This document shows, in pieces, positions 49,864 to 61,353 of a stretch of 64,000 bases of DNA (positions within the stretch are counted from its first letter, which is position 1; every line of letters starts with the position of its first letter). Position numbers and translations under genes: made by a program. Origin of the DNA: Phaseolus vulgaris (Eukaryota; Streptophyta; Magnoliopsida; Fabales; Fabaceae); assembly GCF_000499845.2 (NCBI RefSeq), contig NC_023749.2, positions 8,228,013 to 8,292,012 on the forward strand. Reading direction: 5' to 3'. Under the pieces are notes generated by a model that did not search any database, was not told where the DNA came from, and saw only the letters and a list, made by a program, of their open reading frames with translations.

Positions 49864-52669
49864 CAATGATTTTGTAGTTGTTTTTTCTCAGACGTTAAGG
49901 TTCGAGGAATTGTATACAAAGGTTCATGCTAGATGTGTTAATAAGCGAATCGAAGGCAAAGGTTTTTGAGTCGTACAAGCTTCAAATGTTTTTTTCTTCT
50001 GGTCTTTGGTTTCAGACAAAACACTGTTCAGATGTGTCATTCTCTCAAACCTTTTATTTTCTTAGTTTAACTAGTTAACAGATTAGTGGGTGGTAAATGT
50101 AAAATTTAGGAAACAAAATACAACTTGGAAAAGTATTGGTGTCCATGTTTGTCTCTGATTAGTATTTTGAGATATTTTATTGTTTTATTTTTCATCGAAA
50201 GAAAAGAAGTGAAACCATTCGGTGGAATGATGCATGTCCACAAGTTTGAAGATATCTACCACGTGGAGTGAGTATTTGTTCGTAGTAGAGAGTAGAAGAG
50301 AAAAGAAGACACTGAAAACAGTGAGATCTGTAAGCCATGGAAGACTGTGTGAACTGGTTTCGGTTTATGCCTTGCTTGCCAAACAAGAAACAAATTGAGT
50401 AAATAAAAGTAAAAGTATTTGATTCAATCATCTTGATTTTTTTAATCCACAGTTTAATAATGTTTATTAATTTTGGTCTTATTAGATATTAAATATATAA
50501 TGAGATAATAAAATAAATATATAATGAGATAATAAAATAAATATATAATGAGATAATAAAATAAATATATAATGAGATAATAAAATAAATATATAAAAAT
50601 ATTAAATATCTCATTTATAAGTTATTGTCATAGATAGTTTTGAATTGCACATGATTCCGAAGGTTTTAATTCTTGTAAAAAATTGCCACTTTCAAAATTT
50701 AATATTGTCTACTGATCTTTTCTAGTAATCACTACTAATTATAGTTAATATAACATTCAAAATATAATTTTATTTTGATTAAGATAATAAAAATAATTAG
50801 ATTTTTATTAAGTTTTATATATAAGAAATAAACACGAACGAATTCCAGTGCATCAACTGAATTCCCTTTCATTATTAAAATCTTTTATTACATAGGCATT
50901 CCTGCAATCTATAAAGCAAATAATATTTATTCTACAGCTCATGATATTAAGATTTTAATTAAATTTGTTTTATTTTTAATTTAAATATTAATATATATAT
51001 ATATAAAAATATATTATCATTAAAATAGTTTTTAAGTGGGTGTATTCATACGCTATCTAAAATGAACGAAGCGCGGCATAAAACACTACCAAAAATAATA
51101 ACCTATCAGTAAGTGCTTCTGAAATAAGTATAGAATGCATCTAGGTTGTCTATCAGAACAACTGATTCAATTTGAGGAGTTCTTTTAGGAATTTTTTGAA
51201 GATGAAAACAAAAAGAATGTAAAGAACATGTCGGTTGAAGATTATTTAGGGAAACAACAGCTTTTATATAAATTTCTCAAGAAATTTTAAAACAATAATT
51301 ATTTTTTAAAGTAAACTGATCCAAATATGCAGTAACAATTTTTAGATATAAAAAGAAATACAAAGCAAAAGAAGGGACCAATTCCACTCTCTTTTTATGC
51401 TTTGTTGTTCTGTTTGCTTTTTAGGAGTCCAATTTCGTTGAGTTGCTTTGGCTCCTTTCAATTTGACTTTCACAACAATGTTTGTCTTTGGTTGTTGTGA
51501 CGTTCAAAGATATACGCACACTAGATTCTCTATGGAAGTGGTTTTACACCGTTAGAGAATTTGAGCAGTTTTGTGGTCTAGGTAGGGTTACACTGCGACC
51601 CTTTTCATAAATGGGCAAAATCTAGAGCTAATGAATCAATTTTAATAATTAAGCAATCATGGAAACAAAATAAAAATGTGAGTATCAACACTCTAAGATC
51701 TTTCCATAAAAATAAAAAAGCAATTTAAACATTTTCTATTTGTTTTCTTGACAGCTTTTAAGAAGAAAAAAAACAAACATTACCCAAAAACTAAACTGAA
51801 ACAAACTTGCCATAAACATGAAACTGGAGCCAGTAGCCTGGATACAGTTTTAATGTACACACACCAAAGCACGAGCTTATTAAGCCAATCTTCAATCAAA
51901 ACAAGGTGCAAAACTGTAAGCAGCAGCAGCTACTAGTTTGTTTGCATTCACACCGGAGGGAGGCTAACATGACATTCAATAGGCATTTGCATCATAGATA
52001 CCATATGTTCAGAAAACAATTGCAAACAGTACTTTAAACACAAAACCTGAGTTTTGCAAGAAACAACAACTAAAACGTTAAGGATAGGCATCAGTTATGC
52101 AAAACCAAATCTGCATACTCAAATCCAACCACAAACTAAGCTTAGCTAAAGGCGCAAATTGCTAAATAGCTTAATGTTTTTGCAATTGTATGGTCACAAG
52201 ATAAAGAATAAAACATACTAGTGATGATACTAGATTGCATATTTTTATAGTCCTATGAAAAGGGGAGACCAGGAAAGACATTAGAACAAGTGATTAAGAG
52301 GAAACTCGTTTGGTCTTTAACTGAACTAAATGGTATCTCGTAATCCATATAACCAACCTAACCTAGCGAGACACAACTATTATTGTTATTGTGGTCACAA
52401 AGGCATGCAATACACTATATGCCTTTTTGGAAATAGAAGAAACAGATACTAGTGACATGATAAATAACATAATTCATCTTTTTTTATCAAAATCACTAAT
52501 ACATACAGATTGAGTGAACTCTTCCAGAAAAGAAATTCCATTCCCAAACTTTCTCAGTTCCAAGATTGTGCTTCAGAATCACAATCCACCAAACTGTGGT
52601 CAGAAAAAATCTCTCAAGCAATGAGCATATATATATGAATATGAGCTTGATCATCTAACTCAACTTGTT
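49864..52669. other. Intergenic between the PTC52-like gene and the small membrane protein gene
   Basis: No gene recognised. It includes the likely PTC52-like promoter (first few hundred bases), a 24-bp tandem repeat at about 50492-50597, and AT-rich sequence. The last several hundred bases may be 3' UTR of the minus-strand gene at 52670. Confidence 0.5.
50492..50597. repeat. 24-bp tandem repeat, about 4 copies
   Basis: The unit contains 'tgagataataaaataaata' and recurs at 50501, 50525, 50549 and 50573 with essentially no divergence, so it expanded recently. Confidence 0.9.
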
Positions 52670-53224
52670 TCATTTCTTCTGGGAACCAACATCAGGACCA
52701 ACATCACGCGAGCCTGTGTTGATGTAAGGCCCTCGAAAAGTTGCTTGTGGTGAAAGTGGCTTTGTGGGATCAATAACAGGCTTCTTTGATGAACTGAGTA
52801 ATAACAACAACTTTCACACAATTCAATAAAAAAACTATCATACATAGCACATGTTTAGATGAACTTGTCCAGAAATGAAATTGACTTGTCTTAAATTAAA
52901 ATTAGTTTATGCACAAGTTACAAATAAAAAATTATAATGTAAGAGATTACAAATTACCTCCCCTTATGAATAATTTGATTTTAACTTCTGTGCGGTAAAT
53001 TTATTGACTTTTTTCAATAACTATATTTAAAAAAATACTTGTTAAAAGTGTAAAATGAAGGTATATGAAAAATAAAAATGACACATTATTAAGTAATGAG
53101 GATGTAATTTGAAAGGAAAACAATGAATTGTGTAAACTTACGCCATGTAGAAGGGAAATGACATGCCTGCTGCAGCGAAAGCAACTAAACCCCCAGCAAC
53201 CATTAGATTGCGGGCGCGGGCCAT
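52670..53224 (-). CDS. 68-residue single-pass membrane protein, plant-conserved type
   Basis: Two exons, 53142-53224 and 52670-52793, with a GTAAGT donor and CAG acceptor. The joined frame gives 68 residues. The N-terminus MARARNLMVAGGLVAFAAAG has Arg residues followed by a hydrophobic helix (about 8-26), then FPFYMASSKKP and a hydrophilic tail with RGPYINTGSRD. The layout resembles small mitochondrial inner-membrane or respiratory-complex accessory proteins of plants, but I cannot name the family from the sequence alone. A probable 5' UTR intron spans 53259-53366 (donor CAG/GTGAGG, acceptor TTTTTAG). A telo-box-like AGGGTTT sits right after that acceptor. Divergent spacing from CKS1 (about 1.6 kb) gives no functional link. 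Confidence 0.75.
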
Positions 53225-53367
53225 CGATCAATCTGATAGCAAATTGCTATAGCAAACCCTAAAAAGAATTTAGAAGGATGAAATCACATATCACATAGTA
53301 GAAACATTTGATCCAAAATAGAATATGCAAGGATTAATCAGATGAATGAACTACCTCGGACCTCACC

Positions 53368-53600
53368 TGAATCTTTTTCTTTTTCCACAAATTTGTTGCA
53401 ATGCTACGACCCAATCGAAACTTTCGAACCCTAATTCCCGGCAGATATTTTTTTTCTGGGTCAGAGTCCCAAATTCCAGTGAAAGTTTTGGTGAAGAATG
53501 AAGATGAGCGAATTCCTTCTCTCTTTTTTCTGGTAAACAGTTCAAAGGAGTGTGGGCCTCTTGAAGCCCAAAAGGAAACAAAGATTGCTATTCGCACTCC
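53368..53600 (-). promoter_or_regulatory. Probable promoter and first non-coding exon of the 68-residue protein gene
   Basis: Upstream of the inferred 5' UTR intron donor (53366) the minus strand holds GAATTAGGGTTCGAAAG near 53420-53440. The exact transcription start is not visible. Confidence 0.35.
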
Positions 53601-53780
53601 CAATTTTGCTCTTTCTACCTTCTACTTTTATAAAAGAAAAATGTTTATCGGTACTAAACTTGTTTTCGTAGGACTACATAATTTTCGTCAATTTTTAATT
53701 AAATGTTAGTAAAATTAAGGATCTAAAGAGTGAATTAACCTAAAATAATAGACTCGTTTTCTTAAAGTATGCAATAATAC

Positions 53781-53926
53781 TTCAAGAGTTCAATTTTTAG
53801 TTTGAAACGAAAATCAGAGAATTTTTTCTTTTTGCAGGAAATAACATTTAATCTTCAAGAGTTCAATTTTTAGTTTGAAACGAAAATCAGAGAATTTTTT
53901 CTTTTTGCAGGAAATAACATTTAATC
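53781..53926. repeat. Perfect tandem duplication, 73-bp unit
   Basis: The segment starting 'ttcaagagttcaattttt' at 53781 is repeated at 53854 with no difference seen through 'aacatttaatctt'. Such identity points to a recent duplication. Confidence 0.9.
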
Positions 53927-53929
53927 TTA

Positions 53930-54827
53930 TGAGTACCCTCTATTCATTATTCCACCTTGCGTTTCATTCATTTTGTGAATTCAATCATAAGATAAATATT
54001 GATTATTTAAAAGTTACAACGATAATTATTGCCAAATATAACCATGAAATATGTAAATCTTTCAAGAAAAACCAAAATTACAACAAAGTGACACCGAAAT
54101 TTTATTTTGGTTTCCTAAAAATAATTTTAACCATATGAACATTTGTTAATAATTTTTATTTTGAAAGATAGGCCTTGTTTTAAACATTAAATAGAACCTG
54201 CAAGGAATGACCTCGTAAGTTCACAACGGCACACACACATGGAATTGATCAAGGATTTAAACTAATAACTAAAGTCAATCTTTGCTCCAGTCCCAAACAT
54301 TCAACATTAACAACTTTAAGGAGTTTACTGCTAAGCTGAACAAGGTTATTGCAGATGAACCCTACCCACCAATGGTCTTCTGTAAACTACTACTATATCA
54401 TCCAAATTCATTGTGGCTTCATGGAGCGGTGAAAGAACAAAAAGTACTTCAACAAATGCATAATCTGGTTCGAAAATCATAAAATTATTTACAAGTCTCT
54501 TAAGAAAAAATTAAGAACATCACTGTTAAAAGACGTGGTAGTGATCACTAGAAGAAAAACAGAAATTGAATTATGGAACCATGGCAGAATGTAACTGATA
54601 ATGACTATTATATAATCCAAAGCACAAGAGTACACGAGAGGTACACCAACACAAATCCAGGAGACATCATGTCCACAAACATTGAAATAAAAATTGAAAC
54701 CATGTTAAGATTCTCCATAAAAAGAGAATTCCATCAGTTAGGTCTTTAGATAATAACACCCATATTCCAAAGATAAAAACCTATATAACAACATTGTATC
54801 CCACTTTCAAATTTGCAGAGAAAGTGT
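53930..54827. other. Intergenic, partly CKS1 3' UTR
   Basis: No gene. The bases next to 54827 are probably the 3' UTR of the minus-strand CKS1 gene. A 66-codon frame at 54282-54482 has no recognisable domain. Confidence 0.5.
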
Positions 54828-55702
54828 TCATTTGACAAGCATGCTTTGTTGGGCCTGGTTTTCCTGCTGCTGCTGATAATTCAAAGGCCTCCTGAAGAGC
54901 ATTATGTGTGGCTCAGGGCGATGAATAGCGTAGTGAACCCAACCACGACTCTGCTGAACCCCAATTGCTCGCCACTCATTCTGTAATAACATAAAACCAA
55001 AAAACTTAGACAACCTATAATAAAAACAAAACAGAAATAGCACGTCCACTCAAAAAAGTTGCACAAGACAACCATAAATACATGAACACAAAACAAATGC
55101 CTTACATCAACCATCCCATCCGAACAAACTTGCAAAATTATCTTCTTGTATTATTAACTCATGAAGATAAAAAAATAAATAAACAGCAAAATCAATGGAA
55201 CTCAACCTTCAATAGTTAACAACATTTGAAAGAAACTGAAGCGCATCGATTCCTCTCGATTGAACAATATTTATTAGTTATCAACCAACACCCACACAGT
55301 AAAAAAAATTCAATTATTCAGGCCTTTTCGTGAAAGATTACAGGAAAGGAGATAAACGGGTATAACTGTGGTGAGAATTTTCTTTACTTTTCAACAATAT
55401 GTTCTACATAAACTGACTCGAGTTCAAAAAAAAAATCACAAATGACAATCAAACACACGAATCAAAATTGAAAGAAGAAAATGAAAAAATAAAATCAACT
55501 TACCTCAGAAAGAAGCCGATTCTTGGGAAGCAGCTTGGCAACTTCAGGAGGCAGAACCACATGTCTGAACAACAAATTAATATGAATTTAAAAATAATTG
55601 AAATCAAATTAATCAAAGGAAAGTAAAGAACATGGATTCAAGCGAATACCTGTATTCATAAGTATCATCGAAGTACTTCTCAGAATACTGGATCTGACCC
55701 AT
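54828..55702 (-). CDS. CKS1: Cyclin-dependent kinases regulatory subunit (CKS1)
   Basis: Three GT-AG exons on the minus strand: 55650-55702, 55504-55564, 54828-54980; 267 nt, 88 residues. The full Cks fold is present: [18 protein letters not shown] (6-23), the [15 protein letters not shown] helix region (41-55), and the [13 protein letters not shown] hinge/strand (58-70), where the PEPH turn controls strand exchange. The tail is Gln-rich ([11 protein letters not shown]) as in plant CKS1. The protein binds CDKs and phosphorylated substrates to promote progressive phosphorylation in the cell cycle. A probable 5' UTR intron spans 55745-55852, and a telo-box AAACCCTAA lies just upstream of the ATG on the coding strand, a motif common in cell-cycle and translation genes. 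Confidence 0.95.
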
Positions 55703-56760
55703 CCTCGAAAATTAGGGTTTGTAACTTTGCAGAAATTGAATCTGCTACAACACAACACAAAAATTCTCAATTACAATAAAAAAAATCAAATAATCGGAAA
55801 TTGAACATTTACAGAAGAGAAAACGGAGTAAAGAGAAAGAAATTTTCTTCACCTGAGAAGTGAAGATTGAGAGTGAGAGAAAGAAGAAGAAAGAACTAAC
55901 TATGAATATATTGTTCAATGAATACGAAGGATGGGATTGTAAATTCATTTTTATACTCATATTTTATAGAGATGTATTTTTATTCATTTATTTATTTATT
56001 TTAGTAACACTTTAAAATATAACGGCTAATAAGTAAAGTAATAATAACGGCTTTATTTTTAACATTTCAAATTCTACATTTTCCCGCTCCTCAATAGAAT
56101 TTTCTAGATACACCCAATGAACATAACCCCAATTCTGATATTTTCCTAACCCTTATCAATGGAAATCCCATTAAAAGGAATACTTTTATAATTAATAAAT
56201 TTATTTATTTAAAATTTGATTGGATTGTTAAGTAAAAAACTAGTTTTTAAGACTAAGTATATTAAGAAATACATAAAAAATAAAAAATAAAATTCATTCC
56301 AGAATTACTTATTTTAATAAATAATTTTATTTTATTTCATTAAATAATAAATAATAAATAAATTTAAAAATAAAATAAATATATTCAACAATATAACAAT
56401 AATAACATTTCTATTAATATTACATTCCGTATATATTTTTAATTTTTTTCTTATTATTTTGTGTTACTTATTATATTTAAGAAAATAAAAAAATGTTATA
56501 CAGAGTTTTGTATTGTATTCTGTTTTTCTCTCTTTTTCATTAACTATTTTAAATGTCTACTTAAATAATGAGAATTTATCAATTATATCAAGATATTAAT
56601 GAATAAAAAAATAAAATACACTAAAACATTATACATCTTTCTTTTTCTTTGGAAGAATATTTATATCCATTATTATTTTAAAAATTAATTTTAATGTATT
56701 ATTCTTTCAAAAATTGCGCTCAGTAAATAAAAATCATTATAAATATTACTTTATTATTAG
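55703..56760. other. CKS1 upstream region and AT-rich flank
   Basis: The first 250 bases hold the CKS1 5' UTR, its inferred intron and proximal promoter. The remainder is AT-rich without a gene, up to the LTR at 56761. Confidence 0.5.
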
Positions 56761-57351
56761 TGTACTGGTAGGCTAAAATCGAGAGGTTCGGGCCGAGAAC
56801 TACATATTGAACAACCAAGAGGTGTTAAGCTAAAACCGAGAGGTTTAGACCGAAAGCGAAAAAGACATACACAAAAGAATAAAACAAAATATAAATATTA
56901 TTATAAAAATAAAAGCCCAATTAAGATAAAACTTACATGAGGGGTGTGAAAATAATAAAAAGGTGTAGAAAGAAAGCCCAAAAGTAAAGGGGAAAGCCCA
57001 TTAAAGAAACCCTATAAATAGGAGTTCAGAGTAAGAAAAAGGTAAGAGTGATTTTATCTGATGAACATTAAACTATTTCTGACTTTGGCATCGGAGCGAC
57101 TTGCAAGTACCCCCCCTGCCGTGAGGAGAAGCCGAGAGCACTTGCTGTGAGGAGAAGCCGAGAGCCTTTGTCGTGAGGAGAAGCCGAGAGCACTTGCTGT
57201 GAGGAGAAGCCGAGAGCCCTTGCCGTGAGGAGAAGCCGAGAACATCTGTCGTGAAGAGAAACCGAGTGTCCAGCCCAAGATTGAAGGATTTGCATAAAGA
57301 ATTAATCTTGTTAATCCATTTCGAGTGTTCTTGGTCCCTGTTGTAAGAACA
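56761..57351 (+). mobile_element. 5' LTR of a Tat-lineage Ty3/gypsy element
   Basis: Begins TGTACTGG and ends GTAAGAACA, 591 bp. A TATA box 'cctataaatagg' lies near 57011-57022, followed by 'catcggagcgac' and 'gtacccccc'. Downstream (57121-about 57275) is a tandem array of six 26-bp units (core 'gtgaggagaagccgagag'). The termini and the CCCCCC block match the solo LTR at 4949-5429. The 3' LTR and so the duplication partner are outside the window. Confidence 0.75.
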
Positions 57352-57352
57352 T

Positions 57353-57631
57353 TTTGAAAGAAGAGAAGATAGAAGAGTTGAAAAAAGAGATGATAGGAGG
57401 GAGGGAAGGCCAGAACGAAGAGGTGATAGGTTTTATCAAAACACCCAGTCGGTTAGGCGAAGTAGGGAACGAAGTCTGGGAAGGCCGGTCAGAGGATTTA
57501 TAAATACAATTTCAGGTGGTTTCTCTGGCAAAGAATCTTCATCGGGAAGAAAACAACATTGGAGAAGTATCAGAACCATTAATCACATTTTTAAAAAAAA
57601 GAACTTTGCCACCGATGCTTTTCACAGATGA
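57353..57631 (+). pseudogene. gag C-terminal remnant
   Basis: An open frame rich in Arg and Glu ends with a GFINTISGGFSG stretch, typical of the gag/protease junction in Tat elements. Frame continuity with the protease is lost at an A8 run (57592-57599), where the neighbouring frame takes over. The rest of gag is deleted immediately after the LTR. Confidence 0.6.
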
Positions 57632-58484
57632 AGACTTTCAAGAAATCGATCCCGATCATGATGATAATATGGTGATAACAATAGAAATAGCCAAGTATGC
57701 TGTCATGAAAACCTTGGTTGATCAGAGGAGCTCAGTTGATATTTTGTTTTGGGATACTTTCAAAAGGTTGCACTTGAGAGAAGAAGATATTGTACCTTTC
57801 CGAGAACAAATTATTGGCTTCTCGGGTGAAAGAGTTAGCACTAAAGGATATGTTGATTTAATGACAACATTCGGCAGAGGCAGTAAAACTAAAAAGATCA
57901 AAATCAGGTACTTGGTGGTGGACGCTTCCACATCATACAATGTGTTGCTAGGGCGATCTTCTTTGAATAAGTTGGGAGCAATAGTTTCAACACCGCATTT
58001 AGCCATGAAATTCCCAACAGAGAAGGGGGAGATAGCCACGATATATGTCAATCAAAAAGATGCTCGGGAATGTTACGCAACAGGCTTAAAGATGAATTTG
58101 AAAACAAATAGAGATACTGAAAGAATGGTGGCGATGGCAGATTTGGACCCCAGGTTAAATGATGAGAGGTTAGAACCAAAAGAAGAGACAACAGCTGTAG
58201 TATTGGGACGGGACGAGAAGCAATGCACTTACATAAGTGGAAGTTTGCCCGAAGAATTGTTAAACAAACTTATCACATTGTTACGCAACAACAAAGACTT
58301 GTTTGCTTGGAAACCATCTGATATACCTGGAATCGATCCAGAGGTAATTTGTCACAAATTGTCGGTATGTCGAGAAGCGAAACCGATATCTCAAAAACGA
58401 AGAAAGTTGGGTGAAGAAAGACGAAAAGCAGCAATTGAAGAAACCGAGAAGTTAATGCAAGCTGGTTTCATTAAGGAAGCTTAG
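57516..58484 (+). pseudogene. Retropepsin (protease) and start of RT, Tat element
   Basis: A 322-codon frame without its own ATG start. The retropepsin region (about 57670-58030) includes KTLVDQRSSVDILF, where the usual D-x-G-S active-site glycine is Arg, and a downstream VVDASTSYNVLLGR flap/strand region. The C-terminal part holds the RT entry (LFAWKPSDIPGIDPEVICHKL and FIKEA). It ends at an in-frame TAG (58482-58484) where related proteins read through to YATWLSNVVLVKK. Confidence 0.75.
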
Positions 58485-59031
58485 TACGCAACATGGTTAT
58501 CCAATGTGGTGCTAGTCAAAAAACCGAATGGAAAATGGAGAATGTGTACCGATTATACAGACTTGAATAAAGCTTGTCTGAAAGATACATATTCATTACC
58601 CAACATAGACCGATTGGTAGATGGGGCGTCTGGACAAGAAATGATGAGCTTTCTCGATGCTTATTCAGGGTATAACCAAATACAAATGTATGAGCCGGAT
58701 GTTCCAAAAACAGCTTTTACCACAGATACTGCCAATTATTGTTATAAAGTCATGCCTTTCGGCTTGAAGAATGCTGGAGCAACATATCAAAGACTCATGG
58801 ATAAAGTGTTCAAAAATCAAATTGGGAAAAACATGGAAGTATATGTGGATGATATGGTTGTGAAATCGGAGGAGGTAGAGAAACATTTGGGAGACCTTTA
58901 GGAGGTGTTTGCACGCATAAGAGAATACAATATTCGTCTTAATCCGGAAAAATGTGTTTTTGGTGTGAAAGGTGGAAAATTTTTGGGCTTCATGTTGACC
59001 AACAGAGGTATCGAGGCAAATCCTGATAAAT
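58485..59031 (+). pseudogene. Reverse transcriptase core, Tat element
   Basis: Contains KKPNGKWRMCTDYTDLNKAC, FLDAYSGYNQIQM, MPFGLKNAGATYQRLMDKVF and the catalytic YVDDMVVKS (about 58840-58867), all RT hallmark blocks in order. A second TAG at 58899-58901 interrupts the thumb region before EVFARIREYNIRLNPEKC. Near 59033 the frame shifts: the continuation is in the frame of the next entry. Confidence 0.85.
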
Positions 59032-61353
59032 GTGAGGCAAATGGGAAGTCCAAAGAATTTGAAGGAGGTACAAAGACTGGTGGGGAAGCTGAACTCATTG
59101 TCAAGATTTCTACCAATATTAGCCGAGAGAACCAAGCCGATAGTTAACTTGTTGAAAAAATCCGAAACCTTTGAGTGGAATGACCGATGTGAGCAAGCCT
59201 TTACTCAGATCAAAAGCATAATAGCCGAACCACCAATCTTAGTTAAACCTGTGTCAACCCAACCTATCATAGTTTACCTAGCAACTTCAAATGAGGCCAT
59301 AGGAGCAGCTTTAATACAAGAAAACCCAGAGCAGAAATCGATATATTTTGTAAGTAGATCCCTTCAAAACGCCGAAACCAGATATCCCAAGGTTGAAAAA
59401 GTCGCCTTAACATTAGTGTATGCTGCAAGACGCCTTCGGCCATATTTTCAAAATCATCAGATAATTGTGAGAACAGATTATCCAATATCTAAAATTTTGA
59501 GAAAACCAGAACTTGCAGGTCAAATGGTGACGTGGTCGATCGAGCTTTCAAAATACGGAATCAAGTATGAACCAAGAGGACCGATCAAAGCCCAATCACT
59601 TGCAGATTTCATTATCCAGATGCCGACAGCAACACAACCGGAGCAATGGACATTATATGTAGACGGTGCGTCAAGCAAAAGAGGAAGCGGAGCAGGGATT
59701 GTGCTTGAAGGACCAGATAGCTTCCAAGTAGAAATGGCGTTAAGGTTTGAGTTCAGAACATCCAACAACCAAGCCGAATATGAAGCTCTTGTTGCAGGGT
59801 TACTACTAGCCAGAGACATGGGAGTCAAGAATGTCATTTGCAAAAGTGACTCTCAACTTTCGGTGGGACAGGTGCAAGGGGAATATCAGGTAAAAGATCC
59901 ATTATTAATGAAATATTACCATAAAGTGTTAAATATTATGCAATGCTTTAATAAGGCTGAAATTAAATATATTCCGAGAGAATTAAACATGAAGGCAGAT
60001 TCATTATCCAAATTAGCAAGCCAACAGAGACAAGGGCAACATAATTCAGTCATACAGCAAACCCTTAGTCAACCGACAGTGAGTTTAGAAGAATGCTTCA
60101 ATATTGCAACCTCAAAAGATGAATGGATAAAAACGTACATAGAAGTAATAAAGAGCCAAGAACAAGGAGTTGAACCAGATGCAAAAACGGCAAAGAAAGT
60201 AGCTAGTTTTGTGTTAATCGGTGATGAACTTTACAAAAGAGGATATTCTATGCCTTTGTTAAAATGTCTGTCAAGAGAACAAGCCGAATATGTAATTAAA
60301 GAACTTCATGAAGGAATTTGTGGACTACACTGTGGAGCTCGAACAATGGCAACAAAGGTCTGTAGAGCTGGTTACTATTGGCCGACAATCAGAGAAGATT
60401 GTGAACTTTATGTTAAAGCATGTAAAAAATGTCAAGAGTTTGGAAGTTTAAACCACATACCGGCACAAGAGTTGCAAGGAATTGTTTCCCCTTGGCCATT
60501 TGCAAAATGGGGAATTGATATACTTGACCCGTTCCCACTTGGACGAGGACAAACCAAGTTCATGATAGTAGCTGTGGACTACTTCACAAAATGGATAGAA
60601 GCAGAAGCGTTAACTAAGATAACAGCTCAACAGGTTCAAACGTTTGTATGGAAATATATAATATGCCGATTTGGAATCCCACACACCATTATAACTGACA
60701 ATGGCCGACAATTCATTGACAAAAAACTTATGGAATTTTATGCAGATTTGGGAATCAAGTCAACAAATACTTCAGTTGAACATCCGCAAACAAATGGACA
60801 AGCTGAAGCTGCGAACAAAGTTATTCTCGGACAGTTAAAGAAGAGGTTAGGAAGCGCTAAAGGTTTATGGGCAGAGAAGTTACCAGAGATATTATGGGCA
60901 TATAGGTGTACACCTCAAACGTCAACTGGAGAAACACCATTCAACCTCACGTATGGAACAGATGCAATGTTACCAGTAGAAGTTATTGAACCAACATTAC
61001 GAAGGCAAATGGAAGATTGGAATGCCAACAACGAATGCTTAAGGACTGACCTTGATCTTATTGAAGAACTCAGAGAACGAGCAAAAATAAAGGAAGTAGC
61101 AGTGAAGAGAAGAGCAACGAAGAGGTTTAATGCAAAAGTAAAACTAAGAGATTTTAAGGAAGGGGATTTTGTTTGGAGAATGCGAACTAATGCTCGAAAA
61201 GATCCACGACATGGAAAGTTAGCTTCCAATTGGGAAGGTCCTTTCAGGGTACTAGAAAATTTACAAAATGGGGCATATAGATTAGAAACTCTGGAAGAAA
61301 AAGTAATACCAAGAACATGGAATGCGAGTCATTTAAAGTTCTATTTTAGTTAA
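59032..61353 (+). CDS. Dual RNase H and integrase segment of the Tat polyprotein
   Basis: A 773-codon frame. It covers the RT connection (KNLKEVQRLVGKLNSLSRFLP), then a gypsy-type RNase H (59260-59620) whose first acidic position reads YLATSNEA, suggesting loss of a catalytic Asp. A second, archaeal-type RNase H follows (59640-60030) with an intact D/E/D/D set (LYVDGAS, NQAEYEAL, KSDSQL, MKADSLSKL). Integrase follows with the HHCC finger (HEGICGLHCG...CKKCQ, 60307-60440) and a DDE core (GIDIL near 60512, ITDNGRQF near 60698, GQAEAANK near 60798). The tail WEGPFRVLE..NASHLKFYF is the usual integrase C-terminus; there is no chromodomain. It functions only as part of the broken pol, so isolated expression is doubtful. 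Confidence 0.9.
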   Translation: MRQMGSPKNLKEVQRLVGKLNSLSRFLPILAERTKPIVNLLKKSETFEWNDRCEQAFTQIKSIIAEPPILVKPVSTQPIIVYLATSNEAIGAALIQENPEQKSIYFVSRSLQNAETRYPKVEKVALTLVYAARRLRPYFQNHQIIVRTDYPISKILRKPELAGQMVTWSIELSKYGIKYEPRGPIKAQSLADFIIQMPTATQPEQWTLYVDGASSKRGSGAGIVLEGPDSFQVEMALRFEFRTSNNQAEYEALVAGLLLARDMGVKNVICKSDSQLSVGQVQGEYQVKDPLLMKYYHKVLNIMQCFNKAEIKYIPRELNMKADSLSKLASQQRQGQHNSVIQQTLSQPTVSLEECFNIATSKDEWIKTYIEVIKSQEQGVEPDAKTAKKVASFVLIGDELYKRGYSMPLLKCLSREQAEYVIKELHEGICGLHCGARTMATKVCRAGYYWPTIREDCELYVKACKKCQEFGSLNHIPAQELQGIVSPWPFAKWGIDILDPFPLGRGQTKFMIVAVDYFTKWIEAEALTKITAQQVQTFVWKYIICRFGIPHTIITDNGRQFIDKKLMEFYADLGIKSTNTSVEHPQTNGQAEAANKVILGQLKKRLGSAKGLWAEKLPEILWAYRCTPQTSTGETPFNLTYGTDAMLPVEVIEPTLRRQMEDWNANNECLRTDLDLIEELRERAKIKEVAVKRRATKRFNAKVKLRDFKEGDFVWRMRTNARKDPRHGKLASNWEGPFRVLENLQNGAYRLETLEEKVIPRTWNASHLKFYFS

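Noticed and set aside
57054..57295. Repetitive minus-strand frames in the LTR
   Set aside because: They are translations of the 26-bp tandem array; the unit length is not a multiple of three.
58665..59135. 156-codon minus-strand frame opposite the RT
   Set aside because: Antisense shadow of the RT coding region with no domain of its own, unlike the antisense ORF at 62567.
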